From JBNAGF01 sp049801055 (GTDB lineage: Bacteria; Pseudomonadota; Alphaproteobacteria; Rhodobacterales; Rhodobacteraceae): DNA of 64,000 nucleotides. The notes below the pieces were generated by a model that saw nothing but the letters and a program-made list of their open reading frames with translations, ran no database searches and was not told where the DNA came from. Position 1 is the stretch's first letter, and the number at the start of each line of letters is the position of its first letter. Below are positions 25,361 through 34,267 of this stretch, in pieces. The stretch spans positions 62,001 through 126,000 of the forward strand of contig NZ_JBNAGF010000010.1 of assembly GCF_049801055.1 (NCBI RefSeq), in the 5' to 3' direction. A program made the translations under genes and the position numbers.

Positions 25361-26563
25361 TTATTCCGCAGGCTCGGTTTTACCGGTTGTCTTGTCGTCG
25401 GCTTTACCGCGACCCCGGATCCACTTGGCCAGACGCTGACCGCCTTCGACCAGTCCACCAGGCAGGAAAATCACCACCAGCATAAACAGGATGCCAAGTG
25501 TCAGGTGCCAGCCTTTGCCAATGAACGGGTGGACGAGAAAGACCAGAGCGTCTTCCATTCCATCCGGCAGGAAGGCGAACCAGCTATGCAGGACGTTGTC
25601 GTTGATCTTCGAGAAGATGTTCTCGAAATACTTGATGAAGCCCGCACCAAGCACCGGCCCGATCAATGTGCCGGTACCGCCAAGGATGGTCATCAGAACA
25701 ACTTCGCCCGAGGCGGTCCACTGCATGCGCTCGGCGCCGGCCAGCGGGTCCATCGCCGCCATCAGGCCGCCGGCCAGACCGGCATACATGCCCGAGATGA
25801 CAAAGGCAGCCAGCGTGTAGGGGCGGGTGTTCAGACCGGTGTAGTTCATCCGCTGCTGGTTCGATTTGACGGCACGCAGCATCATGCCGAACGGCGACCG
25901 GAAGATCCGGATCGACAGGTAGAAGGCGAGCATCATAACGATGGCGCAGACATAGTATCCGGCATTGAAATCGAACGACCATGGTCCGACATCCATCGAA
26001 TAGGTCGACCGCATCGACAGGCCAAACAGGTGCGGCAGATCCGGCAGACCTTCACGGTGGAAGATTTGGGGATCATCCGCATAAACCTGCAAACCGGTTT
26101 CGCCGTTGGTCAGATTGAATTTCGGGTTCGACAGAACCGAGTAGGCCAGCGCAAAGGACATCTGGGCAAAGGCCAGCGTCAGGATCGAGAAGTAGATACC
26201 CGAACGCCGCAGGCTGACATACCCGATGAGCAGCGAGAACAGCCCGGCGACGACCACGGCGAGCACAATCGCGGGCAGGATGTTGTAGGTCATCAGTTTG
26301 AAGATCCACACCGCCGAGTAAGACCCGACACCGAGGAAAGCCGCGTGACCAAAGCTGAGATAGCCGGTCAGTCCAAACAGGATGTTGAACCCGACCGCGA
26401 AGATTCCGAAGATCACAAAGCGCTGCATCAGGTCCGGGTAGCCCGCATTGAATTGTGCAAGTCCGCTCTCGGTCGGAAAGGGATTGAGAATGAAGGGCGC
26501 CAACAGGGTCAGGATCGCCACGACGATGAGAAGAGTGGTGTCTTTTTTGTCCAGTCCAAACAT
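25361..26563 (-). CDS. livM: branched-chain-amino-acid-type ABC permease LivM
   Basis: 400 aa, about ten membrane spans (LLIVVAILTLLAPFIL; FVIFGIFAVGFNILFGLTGY; ALVVAGLFSLLIGYVSL-type region). The permease core GLTGYLSFGHAAFLGVGSY and LRRSGIYFSILTLAFAQM are the LivM marks, and GGTGTLIGPVLGA the EAA-like region. A charged C-terminal tail (GRGKADDKTTGKTEPAE) extends into the cytoplasm. It starts 5 nt after livH stops. Confidence 0.93.
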   Translation of the reverse strand: MFGLDKKDTTLLIVVAILTLLAPFILNPFPTESGLAQFNAGYPDLMQRFVIFGIFAVGFNILFGLTGYLSFGHAAFLGVGSYSAVWIFKLMTYNILPAIVLAVVVAGLFSLLIGYVSLRRSGIYFSILTLAFAQMSFALAYSVLSNPKFNLTNGETGLQVYADDPQIFHREGLPDLPHLFGLSMRSTYSMDVGPWSFDFNAGYYVCAIVMMLAFYLSIRIFRSPFGMMLRAVKSNQQRMNYTGLNTRPYTLAAFVISGMYAGLAGGLMAAMDPLAGAERMQWTASGEVVLMTILGGTGTLIGPVLGAGFIKYFENIFSKINDNVLHSWFAFLPDGMEDALVFLVHPFIGKGWHLTLGILFMLVVIFLPGGLVEGGQRLAKWIRGRGKADDKTTGKTEPAE

Positions 26564-26567
26564 CCGA

Positions 26568-27590
26568 TTAGTCCTCCATGACGCCTTTGCGGCCCATCAG
26601 CCCGCGTGGGCGGGTGAGCAGGACGATGATTGCAACGAGGTAGATAATGATTTGGTTGATGCCGGGGATGGTTGTCGTTGCCCAGGTGGTCGAGGCAAAG
26701 CTTTCAAGGATGCCCAGCAGGAACCCAGCCAAAACCGCCCCGGGAAGTGATCCCATCCCGCCGACGACGACCACGACAAAGCTGAGAACGAGGAAGTCCA
26801 TGCCCATGTGGTAGTTCGGCGGATTGATCGGTCCGTACATGACCCCGGCCAACCCTGCCACACCGGCGGCGATGCCGAACATGATGGTAAAGCGGCGGTC
26901 GATATTGATGCCCAGAAGTCCAACCGTTTCGCGGTCGGCCATACCGGCCCGTACGACCATGCCGAAGGTGGTGAATTGCAGGAAGGCAAAGATGCCTCCG
27001 ATGATCAGCGCGGAAAAGCAGAAATACACGATCCGCCAGACCGGGTACACGATGTCCATGCCAAAGGCGGCACCGACATTGGCAACCCCGTTCAGGACGT
27101 CGGGCGGCGGTGTCTGGATCGGGTTGGCGCCGAAGAAATACTTGACGATTTCCTGCAGAACGATGGCAAGACCGAAGGTCACGAGGATCTGGTCGGCATG
27201 CTCACGCTTGTAGAAATGCTTGATCAGGCCGCGCTCCATCACATAGCCGACCCCGAGCATGATCGGGATCGCAATGACAAGCGCCAGCGGAACGGCCCAG
27301 TCGATCATCCAGGCTCCTACTTCGGGGCCGAACCAGCTTTCGACATATGGTGTCTTGACCTTCAGCGGGTTGCCGAGAAAGTCCGTCTGTGTCTCGTCGA
27401 CGGTCTCGAATGAAAGGCTCAGCAGGCGCTGAACGGTGACCGCGCAGAAGGCGCCGATCATGAACAGCGCCCCGTGGGCAAAGTTCACGATGCCCAGCGT
27501 GCCGAAGATGAGTGTCAGTCCCAGCGCGATGAGCGCATAGGCCGAGCCCTTGTCGAGCCCATTCAGAATCTGAAGGAGGATCGCGTCCAT
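26568..27590 (-). CDS. livH: branched-chain-amino-acid-type ABC permease LivH
   Basis: 340 aa from the ATG preceded by AGGTGGG. LivH features: LNGLDKGSAYALIALGLTLIFGTLGIVNFAHG in the first 45 residues (shown only in part here: ALIALGLTLIFG), and the closing VVVVGGMGSLPGAVLAG. The ~45-residue insert after span two (ETVDETQTDFLGNPLKV region) is longer than in the classical protein. Preceded by a strong intercistronic hairpin that separates it from the binding-protein gene. Confidence 0.93.
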   Translation of the reverse strand: MDAILLQILNGLDKGSAYALIALGLTLIFGTLGIVNFAHGALFMIGAFCAVTVQRLLSLSFETVDETQTDFLGNPLKVKTPYVESWFGPEVGAWMIDWAVPLALVIAIPIMLGVGYVMERGLIKHFYKREHADQILVTFGLAIVLQEIVKYFFGANPIQTPPPDVLNGVANVGAAFGMDIVYPVWRIVYFCFSALIIGGIFAFLQFTTFGMVVRAGMADRETVGLLGINIDRRFTIMFGIAAGVAGLAGVMYGPINPPNYHMGMDFLVLSFVVVVVGGMGSLPGAVLAGFLLGILESFASTTWATTTIPGINQIIIYLVAIIVLLTRPRGLMGRKGVMED

Positions 27591-27648
27591 AATTCCCACC
27601 TGTCAAAGTTTGGAGCGCATGTCCGGGTTGTCCCGCTGTCATGCGCGG

Positions 27649-27675
27649 TGCCGACCGCGCGCGGCGCGGTCGGCA
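27649..27675 (-). promoter_or_regulatory. intercistronic hairpin between binding protein and livH
   Basis: TGCCGACCGCG and CGCGGTCGGCA form a perfect 11-bp stem with a 5-nt loop. It begins 16 nt past the binding-protein stop and has no U-tract. Hairpins here commonly hold up the 3' end of the binding-protein message so that it outnumbers the permease message. Confidence 0.7.
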
Positions 27676-27690
27676 ATTGGCGTCAATGGA

Positions 27691-29043
27691 TCAGGCGCCG
27701 TTGTTGCACTGGCCGAGCGATGCATCGGCGCCGCCGAACATCGGGTGGTCGGGTGCGTAGGTAACCTGCGAAGCCGGGGTGACTTCCACGATCTCCAGAA
27801 GGTCGAATTCGGAGGTCGGGTTGTCCTTACCCTTCACGACCAGCACGTCTTTGAAGCACTGGTGATCTTCGGCACGATACAGGGTCGGACCATTTCCAAG
27901 GCCGTCGAATTCGAAGCCTTCGAGGGCTTCGGCGACGGCGCAAGGTGCAAAAGATCCGGCGCGGGTCACGGCATCTGCATAGAGCAGGGTCTGCACATAG
28001 CAAGTGTGTGCGGCCTGGCTCGGCGGGAAGCCGTATTTAGTGCCAAAGGACTTCACGAACGCTTTCGAGCCATCGTCAGGCAGCGACCAGTGCCAGTTGG
28101 TCGAACCGAAGATGCCCTTAACGTTCTCGCCGGCACCACGGGCCATCAGGCGTGAGTAGAGCGGAACCACGATCTCGAAGTTCTTGCCGTTCACCAGCTT
28201 GTCGCGCAGGCCGAACTGAACCGCGTTGGTCAGCGAGTTCACCATGTTGCCGCCATAGTGGTTCAGAACCAGAACGTCGGCGCCCGAGTTCAGAACCGGA
28301 GCGATGTAGGACGAGAAGTCGGTTGCCGCCAGCGGCGTCAGCACGTTGTTGACGGTTTCCCAACCCAGTGCCTCGGTGGCGTTCTGGATCGACTCCTGCT
28401 GGGTCCAGCCCCAGGTGTAGTCCGCGGTCAGGTGATAGGCCTTGCGGTCATCGCCATATGCGTTTTTCAGCACCGGTGCCAGAGCAGCGCCCGACATGTA
28501 GCCGTTGAAGAAATGACGAAACCCGTTGGCCTTGCGGTCCTTGCCGGTTGTGTCGTTCGAGTGTGTCAGGCCGGCCATGAAGATAACGCCAGCCTCTTGG
28601 CAAAGGCCCTGCACGGCGATGGCCACGCCCGAGGACGAGCCGCCGGTGATCATCACGGCGCCATCTTTTTCGATCATCGACTTTGCCGATGCGCGCGCCG
28701 CGTCAGACTTGGTCTGGGTGTCGCCAGTCACATACTCAACCTTCTTGCCGAGAATGCCGGTTCCGTCCAGCGCCTTCGACGAGAAGGTGTTCAGCATGCC
28801 GCCGTCACCGCCACCGTTCAGGTGCTCGACCGCCAGTTCATATGCGCGCAGTTCGTCGGCGCCCTCGTCGGCATAGGGGCCGGTCTGCGGTACGTTGAAG
28901 CCGAGCGTGACCGATCCGCCGGTCGGCTCGTTGGTAAACGCGTGCGCGGACTGGGCCGTGAAGATTGTCGGCAATGCCAGACCGGCACCGGCAATTGCGC
29001 CGGTCCTTAGTACGCCACGACGTGTGACATCATTCTTGGACAT
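27691..29043 (-). CDS. ABC transporter substrate-binding protein (HAAT type), Tat-exported
   Basis: 450 aa. The N-terminus MSKNDVTRRGVLRTGAIAG has a twin-arginine signal, then AGLALPTIFTAQSAHA for cleavage. The mature part starts VTLGFNVPQTGPYADEG, the opening strand of periplasmic Liv-type receptors, and keeps MITGGSSSGVAIA and YTWGWTQQE. It is ~70 residues longer than LivK and more like amide/urea or carboxylate receptors than amino-acid ones. The start at 29043 replaces a longer frame without a signal. First gene of the operon; divergent from the XRE regulator. Confidence 0.9.
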   Translation of the reverse strand: MSKNDVTRRGVLRTGAIAGAGLALPTIFTAQSAHAFTNEPTGGSVTLGFNVPQTGPYADEGADELRAYELAVEHLNGGGDGGMLNTFSSKALDGTGILGKKVEYVTGDTQTKSDAARASAKSMIEKDGAVMITGGSSSGVAIAVQGLCQEAGVIFMAGLTHSNDTTGKDRKANGFRHFFNGYMSGAALAPVLKNAYGDDRKAYHLTADYTWGWTQQESIQNATEALGWETVNNVLTPLAATDFSSYIAPVLNSGADVLVLNHYGGNMVNSLTNAVQFGLRDKLVNGKNFEIVVPLYSRLMARGAGENVKGIFGSTNWHWSLPDDGSKAFVKSFGTKYGFPPSQAAHTCYVQTLLYADAVTRAGSFAPCAVAEALEGFEFDGLGNGPTLYRAEDHQCFKDVLVVKGKDNPTSEFDLLEIVEVTPASQVTYAPDHPMFGGADASLGQCNNGA

Positions 29044-29174
29044 GAATTCCTCCCGTTTCGTGATACGTGCCGCGGGCTCCTCTTCCCGCGTGCACTGGGC
29101 ACTATTCGTGCAAAGCAAGTATGGAGGCGTTTCGGAAAACTGCGCAACAAACCCCTTGAAAATATCAATAATTC

Positions 29175-29188
29175 TGTAAATGATTACA
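29175..29188. promoter_or_regulatory. inverted repeat TGTAA-N4-TTACA in divergent intergenic region
   Basis: Five-base arms around ATGA, between the transporter operon (start 29043) and the XRE regulator (start 29275). A related half, TTTGTAAATTGTG, lies at 29205-29217. Candidate operator for the XRE protein. Confidence 0.45.
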
Positions 29189-29274
29189 CAGAAGGGCGGG
29201 GGCGTTTGTAAATTGTGTTATTTTGCGTTGCAGAAAGCCCTTGATACCACGCGGAAAAGAGAGCGGAGCGATAC

Positions 29275-30582
29275 ATGGCTCGTGACACCCTGACTGGCAG
29301 CCGGATCCGCGAGCGGCGCACGATATCGGGCTTGCGACAGGCGGATCTTGCGCGACAGGTGGGTATTTCCGCCTCTTACCTGAATCTCATTGAACACAAC
29401 CGGCGCAGAATCGGCGGAAAACTTCTGGTCGATATCGCACAGGTACTTGGGGTTGAGCCCTCGATGCTCACCGAGGGCGCCGAGGCTGCGCTTCTGGCGA
29501 CGCTGCGCGAGGCTGCTGCTGACAGCGGTGTGGCGTCGGCCGAGATTGATCGCGCCGACGAATTTGCAGGACGATTTCCAGGATGGGCCGAGGTGATGGC
29601 CGCAGCGCACCGTCGTATCGCATCGCTTGAGCGGACGGTCGAGACACTCTCGGATCGCCTGACACATGACCCGCATCTTGGGGCGTCGCTGCACGAAGTT
29701 CTGTCAACTGCTGCCGCAATCCGGTCGACCGCGTCGATCCTTGCCGAAACAGGGGAATTGGAGCCGGAATGGCGCGACCGGTTCCATCGCAATCTCAACG
29801 AAGACAGCGCCCGTCTTGCCGAGAGTTCCAAGGCGTTGGTGACCTATCTTGACGAAAGCGAAACCAGCGCCGAACGGCGTGGTGTTCCACAAGAAGAAGC
29901 CGAAGCCTTTTTTGCGGCCCACGGGCATCATTTCCCGGAACTTGAACAGGGTACGACAACGCCCGAAGATCTGACCCGGGCGGCTGCGCACCTGACCTCG
30001 CCGGCTGCACGCATTTTGACAAATGAAGAGCTTGCAGTTTACGTCGAAGATGCTGCGGCCATGCCATTGGAGCCGTTCAGCAAGGCTGTGACGACGCTCG
30101 GGATCGCACCGCTGGAACTCGCCCGCGAATTCGGTGTCGATCCCGCCGCAACATTCCGGCGGCTCGCTGCAATGCCGGAAACAGTTGTCGGCGGTGAGCT
30201 TGGGCTGGTGATCTGCGATGCCTCTGGATCCATATTGTTCCGCAAGCCGGTTACCGGGTTCAATATGCCGAGGCATGGGGAATCCTGCCCGCTCTGGCCG
30301 CTGTTCGTGGCGCTCAACCGACCGCTCGTTCCGATCCGCCGGCGGGTGGCGCAACAGGGGCGAAACGCTGCCGTTTTTGAGTGTTTTGCGGTTGCCTGGC
30401 CGCAGGTCATGGCCGATTTCGAAGAAGATCCGGTTTTTCGTTCCGCTATGTTGATGCGGCCGATTCCCGGAAGCGAGGCCGAAGACGAGCCTTCGGACCC
30501 AGTAGGCAGCAGTTGCCGGGTCTGTCCGCGAGACGTGTGCCCGGCGCGGCGGGAACCGTCGATCCTGAGCGAAGGGTTTTGA
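29275..30582 (+). CDS. XRE-family regulator, ScfR/RamB-like
   Basis: 435 aa. N-terminal Cro/CI helix-turn-helix (RIRERRTISGLRQADLARQ, VGISASYLNLIEHNRR) at residues ~7-65. A long central region follows and a C-terminal domain of the DUF2083 type with clustered cysteines (SSCRVCPRDVCPARREPSI). This architecture is that of regulators of short-chain fatty acyl metabolism (RamB, PrpC-like). An IrrE-type HExxH is not seen. Being divergent from the ABC operon and directly before a CrbS-like sensor, it probably controls use of a small carboxylate; that link is inference. Confidence 0.85.
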   Translation: MARDTLTGSRIRERRTISGLRQADLARQVGISASYLNLIEHNRRRIGGKLLVDIAQVLGVEPSMLTEGAEAALLATLREAAADSGVASAEIDRADEFAGRFPGWAEVMAAAHRRIASLERTVETLSDRLTHDPHLGASLHEVLSTAAAIRSTASILAETGELEPEWRDRFHRNLNEDSARLAESSKALVTYLDESETSAERRGVPQEEAEAFFAAHGHHFPELEQGTTTPEDLTRAAAHLTSPAARILTNEELAVYVEDAAAMPLEPFSKAVTTLGIAPLELAREFGVDPAATFRRLAAMPETVVGGELGLVICDASGSILFRKPVTGFNMPRHGESCPLWPLFVALNRPLVPIRRRVAQQGRNAAVFECFAVAWPQVMADFEEDPVFRSAMLMRPIPGSEAEDEPSDPVGSSCRVCPRDVCPARREPSILSEGF

Positions 30583-30673
30583 CAGTTCTGTTAATGCCCG
30601 TCTAATCTGACGTCGGGATGGGAAGAGTGAATGCGCGGACGCAACTGTGCATCACACTTAGGGGAGCCACAAT

Positions 30674-31054
30674 ATGAGCCGAAATGTTCTGCTGATTGAA
30701 GACGAGCCGAACATTAGCGAGGCGATCCGATTTCTTCTGACCCGCGATGGCTGGCAGGTGGATACCCATGCCGATGGAACCGATGCAGTCGAGGTCATTC
30801 GTTCTGCTTCCCCGGATCTTGTTATTCTTGACGTGATGCTGCCGGGCAGAAGCGGGATGGAAATACTCCGAGATCTTCGCTCGGGCGAAACCACCCGGGA
30901 CTTGCCGGTATTGATGCTGACAGCGCGTGGGCAGTCTCGCGACCGGGACATGGCGGAAAAGGCAGGCGTCAGTCGCTTCATGACGAAACCATTCTCGAAT
31001 CAGGAAGTGCTGACCGCCGTGCGAGATCTGCACGCGCAGGCCAGCCGCCCGTGA
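30674..31054 (+). CDS. single-domain response regulator (receiver only)
   Basis: 126 aa. Complete CheY-like receiver: acidic pocket EDE at 9-11, phosphoacceptor Asp53 (LVILDVMLPG), Thr in MLTARG, Lys in FMTKPF near 106. No output domain. Its gene overlaps the next by 4 nt and the kinase gene follows, so it is the probable partner of that kinase. In CrbSR systems the partner has a LuxR-type DNA-binding domain, which is missing here. Confidence 0.93.
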   Translation: MSRNVLLIEDEPNISEAIRFLLTRDGWQVDTHADGTDAVEVIRSASPDLVILDVMLPGRSGMEILRDLRSGETTRDLPVLMLTARGQSRDRDMAEKAGVSRFMTKPFSNQEVLTAVRDLHAQASRP

Positions 31055-31503
31055 ACCCGTCCGAACCGGATACCGAACCGCAACAATCCGTCTACGATCC
31101 TGCGGTGAGCGACGGGGCAGCCGGTTTGCAAGGCAGGTTTGAGTTGGGCGCAAGTCCCGACGACGCGGCAGTTCCGCCACCGGTCTTTCTGGAACGTCAC
31201 AGCTACCGGCGCAGAAGGCTGATGGATGCGGCCAAGCTGTTGCCGCTGTTAGGCGCTGTGCTCTTTGCAATTCCATTGTTGTGGCCAACAGGCGAGACGC
31301 CTGTTCCCGGGACCAGTCAGGTGAAAGACCCGGTGCGTATGTCCGTCGCCGTCCTGTACGTCTTTGCGGTCTGGGCCGGGCTGATCGTTGCCAGTATCCT
31401 GTTCGCATGGGCCAGCCGAATCTGGGGCCGGTCGCGGGTCGGGCTGGACGATCTTCGGGCCGGGGCGGCACAGCCCGGTGATCCGGAGAAGGAGGCGCGC
31501 TGA
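31051..31503 (+). CDS. small membrane protein preceding the sensor kinase
   Basis: 150 aa from a GTG overlapping the response-regulator gene. An N-terminal hydrophilic region (~60 residues) is followed by two membrane spans (LLPLLGAVLFAIPLLW; VAVLYVFAVWAGLIVASILFAW). Conserved upstream of SLC5-type kinases in relatives as far as I can recall, where such proteins resemble the small DUF-type partner of solute symporters. It ends at the first base of the kinase start. Function unknown; an accessory subunit for the kinase's transporter domain is the simplest idea. Confidence 0.7.
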   Translation: MNPSEPDTEPQQSVYDPAVSDGAAGLQGRFELGASPDDAAVPPPVFLERHSYRRRRLMDAAKLLPLLGAVLFAIPLLWPTGETPVPGTSQVKDPVRMSVAVLYVFAVWAGLIVASILFAWASRIWGRSRVGLDDLRAGAAQPGDPEKEAR

Positions 31504-34178
31504 TGGCATCGCTCAACGTGCTTATCCTGGTCTGTCTTGGATATGTAGTATTGCTGTTTGCTGTGGCCTTTGCCGCAGACAGGCTGGCAGCGACCGGGCG
31601 CTCGACATGGCTGCGGTCACCGCTTGTCTACACCTTGTCCCTCTCGATTTACTGCACAGCCTGGACGTTCTATGGCGCGGTCGGATACGCTGCGCGCTCC
31701 GGGTTGGAATTCGTATCGATCTATCTGGGACCCACCCTTGTCATGGTTGGCTGGTGGTGGGGTGTGCGTAAGCTTGTCCGCGTCGGCCGTAGCCAGCGCG
31801 TGACATCGATCGCAGACCTGATCTCATCCCGCTATGGCAAATCAAACACGCTGGCGATCTGCGTGACGATCCTCGCGGTGATCGGGGTGACGCCCTATAT
31901 CGCGCTTCAACTGCAATCGATCACGCTGTCCTTCTCGATTTTCTCAGAGGCAGATCCGAACGGATACTACAGCGGTGGAACGTCTGCGTTCTGGGTCGCC
32001 GGAGGGCTGGCGGTCTTTGCAATCCTTTTTGGCACCCGAAATCTGGACGCCAACGAACGCCACCATGGTGTGGTCACCGCGGTGGCAATCGAGGCGGTGG
32101 TCAAACTTGTCGCATTGCTGGCGGTCGGAATCTTCGTGGTTTGGGGCCTTTCGGGGGGCATCGGCCCGACGATGGCCAGAATAGACGCTTCCGAAATCGG
32201 AACGTGGCAAGTGGATGGCGGACGCTGGACCGCGATCACGTTTCTTGCGGCCGCAGCATTTGTCTGTCTGCCCCGAATGTTTCAGGTGATGGTCGTCGAG
32301 AATGACGACGAGCGCCATCTGCGCACCGCCGCTTGGGCATTCCCGCTCTATCTGTTGCTGATGAGCCTGTTTGTGGTGCCGATCGCAGTTGTCGGGCTCG
32401 ACCTGCTCCCGGAGGGATCAAACCCGGATCTTTTTGTTCTGGCCTTGCCGCTCAGCCAGGGGCGCGAGGGGTTGGCAGTGCTGTCGTTCCTTGGCGGGTT
32501 TTCTTCGGCCACGTCGATGGTGATCGTGGCGGCAATGGCGCTTTCGACAATGGTATCGAACCATATCGTGATGCCGATATGGCTCAGATCGAAAGGGGGA
32601 GGGGCATCGGTTTCCGGCGACGTGCGCAATGTGGTTCTTTTCTCGCGGCGCGTTGCGATCGCGGGGATCATGGCGTTGGGCTATTTCTATTACAAGCTTT
32701 CCGGAGGCGGTGCCGCTCTGGCAGCGATCGGGTTGATTGCCTTTGCCGGGATCGCACAAATTTTGCCGGCGTTGGTCGGCGGGCTGTTTTGGCGCGGCGC
32801 GACGCGGACCGGAGCGCTGGCAGGCCTTAGTGTCGGGTTCATTCTCTGGCTCTATACCCTCTTGCTGCCAGGTATGGGCGGCGGGTTGATGACCGACAGT
32901 TTGCTGGCGATTGGCCCGTTCGGATGGGGTTGGTTGAGACCCCAGGCCCTGTTCGGGATCGAGGGGCTGGATCCTCTGGTGCATTCGGTCATGTGGAGCC
33001 TCGCCCTCAACACCTTGGTGTTTGGCGCTGTTTCGGTTGTTACGTTTCCCAGCCCCCTGGAGCGTTTGCAGGGCGCGCAGTTCGTCAATGTCTTTGAACA
33101 TTCGTCAGGCCCGCGCGGCTGGACAGGCTCGGTCGCCCAGAGCGAGGATCTGATGATCATGTCGCAGCGGATCCTCGGTGCGCGACAGGCCCATGAGTTT
33201 TTCAGTGCCGAAGCCGAGAAGCAGGGCGCCCGAAGCTATCTGCCAGAGCCGACGCCCGCCTTTCTGGAGGCGCTGGAACGCGAGTTGAGCGGTTCGGTCG
33301 GCGCCGCTGCGGCACATGCGATGATCGGGCAGATTGTCGGCGGGTCTTCGGTCTCGGTCGAGGATCTGCTGGCCGTAGCAGACGAGTCGGCGCAGTTGAT
33401 GGAATATTCCAGCCAACTTGAGCAAAAATCGGCTGAGCTGACACGAACCGCGCACAAGCTGCGCGAAGCCAATGAGAAACTGACGCAGATCTCGTTGCAG
33501 AAGGATGTCTTCCTCAGTCAGGTCAGTCACGAGTTGCGAACGCCGATGACGTCGATACGGGCGTTTTCCGAGATCTTGCGAGAGCCGGGAAACCTCGAAG
33601 AAGAGGCCCGGGCCCGCTATGCGACGATCATTCATGACGAGGCATTGCGTCTGACGCGCCTGTTGAACGACCTGCTTGATCTGAGCGTGCTGGAAAGCGG
33701 GCAGGTGACGCTGAACACCAGTGACGGGAGGCTGCGCGAGGTTCTGGACCGTGCCATTGCTGCCGCATTGGCAGGGTCAGAGCGCAAACTGACCGTCCGG
33801 GTTCTCGGAAGCTCGGGGTTGCGGCTGTCGTCTGATCTGGACAGGCTGTCTCAGGTCTTCATCAACCTCATTGCAAACGCACAGAAATACTGTGATGCGG
33901 CTGAACCGACCCTGACGATTTCCGCCCACGATGTAGGAGGGCAGATCGTTGTGGATTTCATCGACAATGGCAGCGGCATCCCGCCAGAGGCTCGACCAAT
34001 GGTGTTCGAGAAATTTTACCGGGTGGGGTCAGAGCGTGCCGGAGGCGCCGGATTGGGGTTGGCGATCTGCCGCGAGATCATGCAGCGACTGGATGGCGAT
34101 ATTGTGTATCTGAACGGTCAAGGCGGTGGAGCGTTTCGTGTGACACTGCCGGCACCGCGTGAAATGGCTGCACAGTAA
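31503..34178 (+). CDS. SLC5-STAC sensor histidine kinase (CrbS/CbrA-like)
   Basis: 891 aa. Residues ~1-510 form a sodium/solute-symporter (SLC5) domain of about 13 spans (e.g. VIGVTPYIALQLQSI; FLGGFSSATSMVIVAAMALSTMVSNH). A STAC-like segment follows at ~520-640, a coiled coil at ~635-670 (SSQLEQKSAELTRTAHKL), then the dimerisation helix with the phosphoacceptor His at about 676 (SQVSHELRTPMTSIRAFSE) and a HATPase domain (NLIANAQKYCD, FIDNGSGIPP, GAGLGLAICREI). The plan is that of CrbS, which senses acetate-type metabolism, and CbrA. Its likely partner is the receiver-only protein upstream. Confidence 0.93.
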   Translation: MASLNVLILVCLGYVVLLFAVAFAADRLAATGRSTWLRSPLVYTLSLSIYCTAWTFYGAVGYAARSGLEFVSIYLGPTLVMVGWWWGVRKLVRVGRSQRVTSIADLISSRYGKSNTLAICVTILAVIGVTPYIALQLQSITLSFSIFSEADPNGYYSGGTSAFWVAGGLAVFAILFGTRNLDANERHHGVVTAVAIEAVVKLVALLAVGIFVVWGLSGGIGPTMARIDASEIGTWQVDGGRWTAITFLAAAAFVCLPRMFQVMVVENDDERHLRTAAWAFPLYLLLMSLFVVPIAVVGLDLLPEGSNPDLFVLALPLSQGREGLAVLSFLGGFSSATSMVIVAAMALSTMVSNHIVMPIWLRSKGGGASVSGDVRNVVLFSRRVAIAGIMALGYFYYKLSGGGAALAAIGLIAFAGIAQILPALVGGLFWRGATRTGALAGLSVGFILWLYTLLLPGMGGGLMTDSLLAIGPFGWGWLRPQALFGIEGLDPLVHSVMWSLALNTLVFGAVSVVTFPSPLERLQGAQFVNVFEHSSGPRGWTGSVAQSEDLMIMSQRILGARQAHEFFSAEAEKQGARSYLPEPTPAFLEALERELSGSVGAAAAHAMIGQIVGGSSVSVEDLLAVADESAQLMEYSSQLEQKSAELTRTAHKLREANEKLTQISLQKDVFLSQVSHELRTPMTSIRAFSEILREPGNLEEEARARYATIIHDEALRLTRLLNDLLDLSVLESGQVTLNTSDGRLREVLDRAIAAALAGSERKLTVRVLGSSGLRLSSDLDRLSQVFINLIANAQKYCDAAEPTLTISAHDVGGQIVVDFIDNGSGIPPEARPMVFEKFYRVGSERAGGAGLGLAICREIMQRLDGDIVYLNGQGGGAFRVTLPAPREMAAQ

Positions 34179-34267
34179 GGCGGTGGCGCCCGGAGTCGTA
34201 AAGAGCTTGGTAACCACATCTTTGTTAGACCGGTGAAAGCAGGGCGCGGCTTAACAGGTCAGAAGAC

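Noticed and set aside
25253..26581. 442-aa + strand frame full of Asp, His, Arg and Gln
   Set aside because: Antisense shadow of livM and the end of livG; composition is that of a reversed membrane-protein gene.
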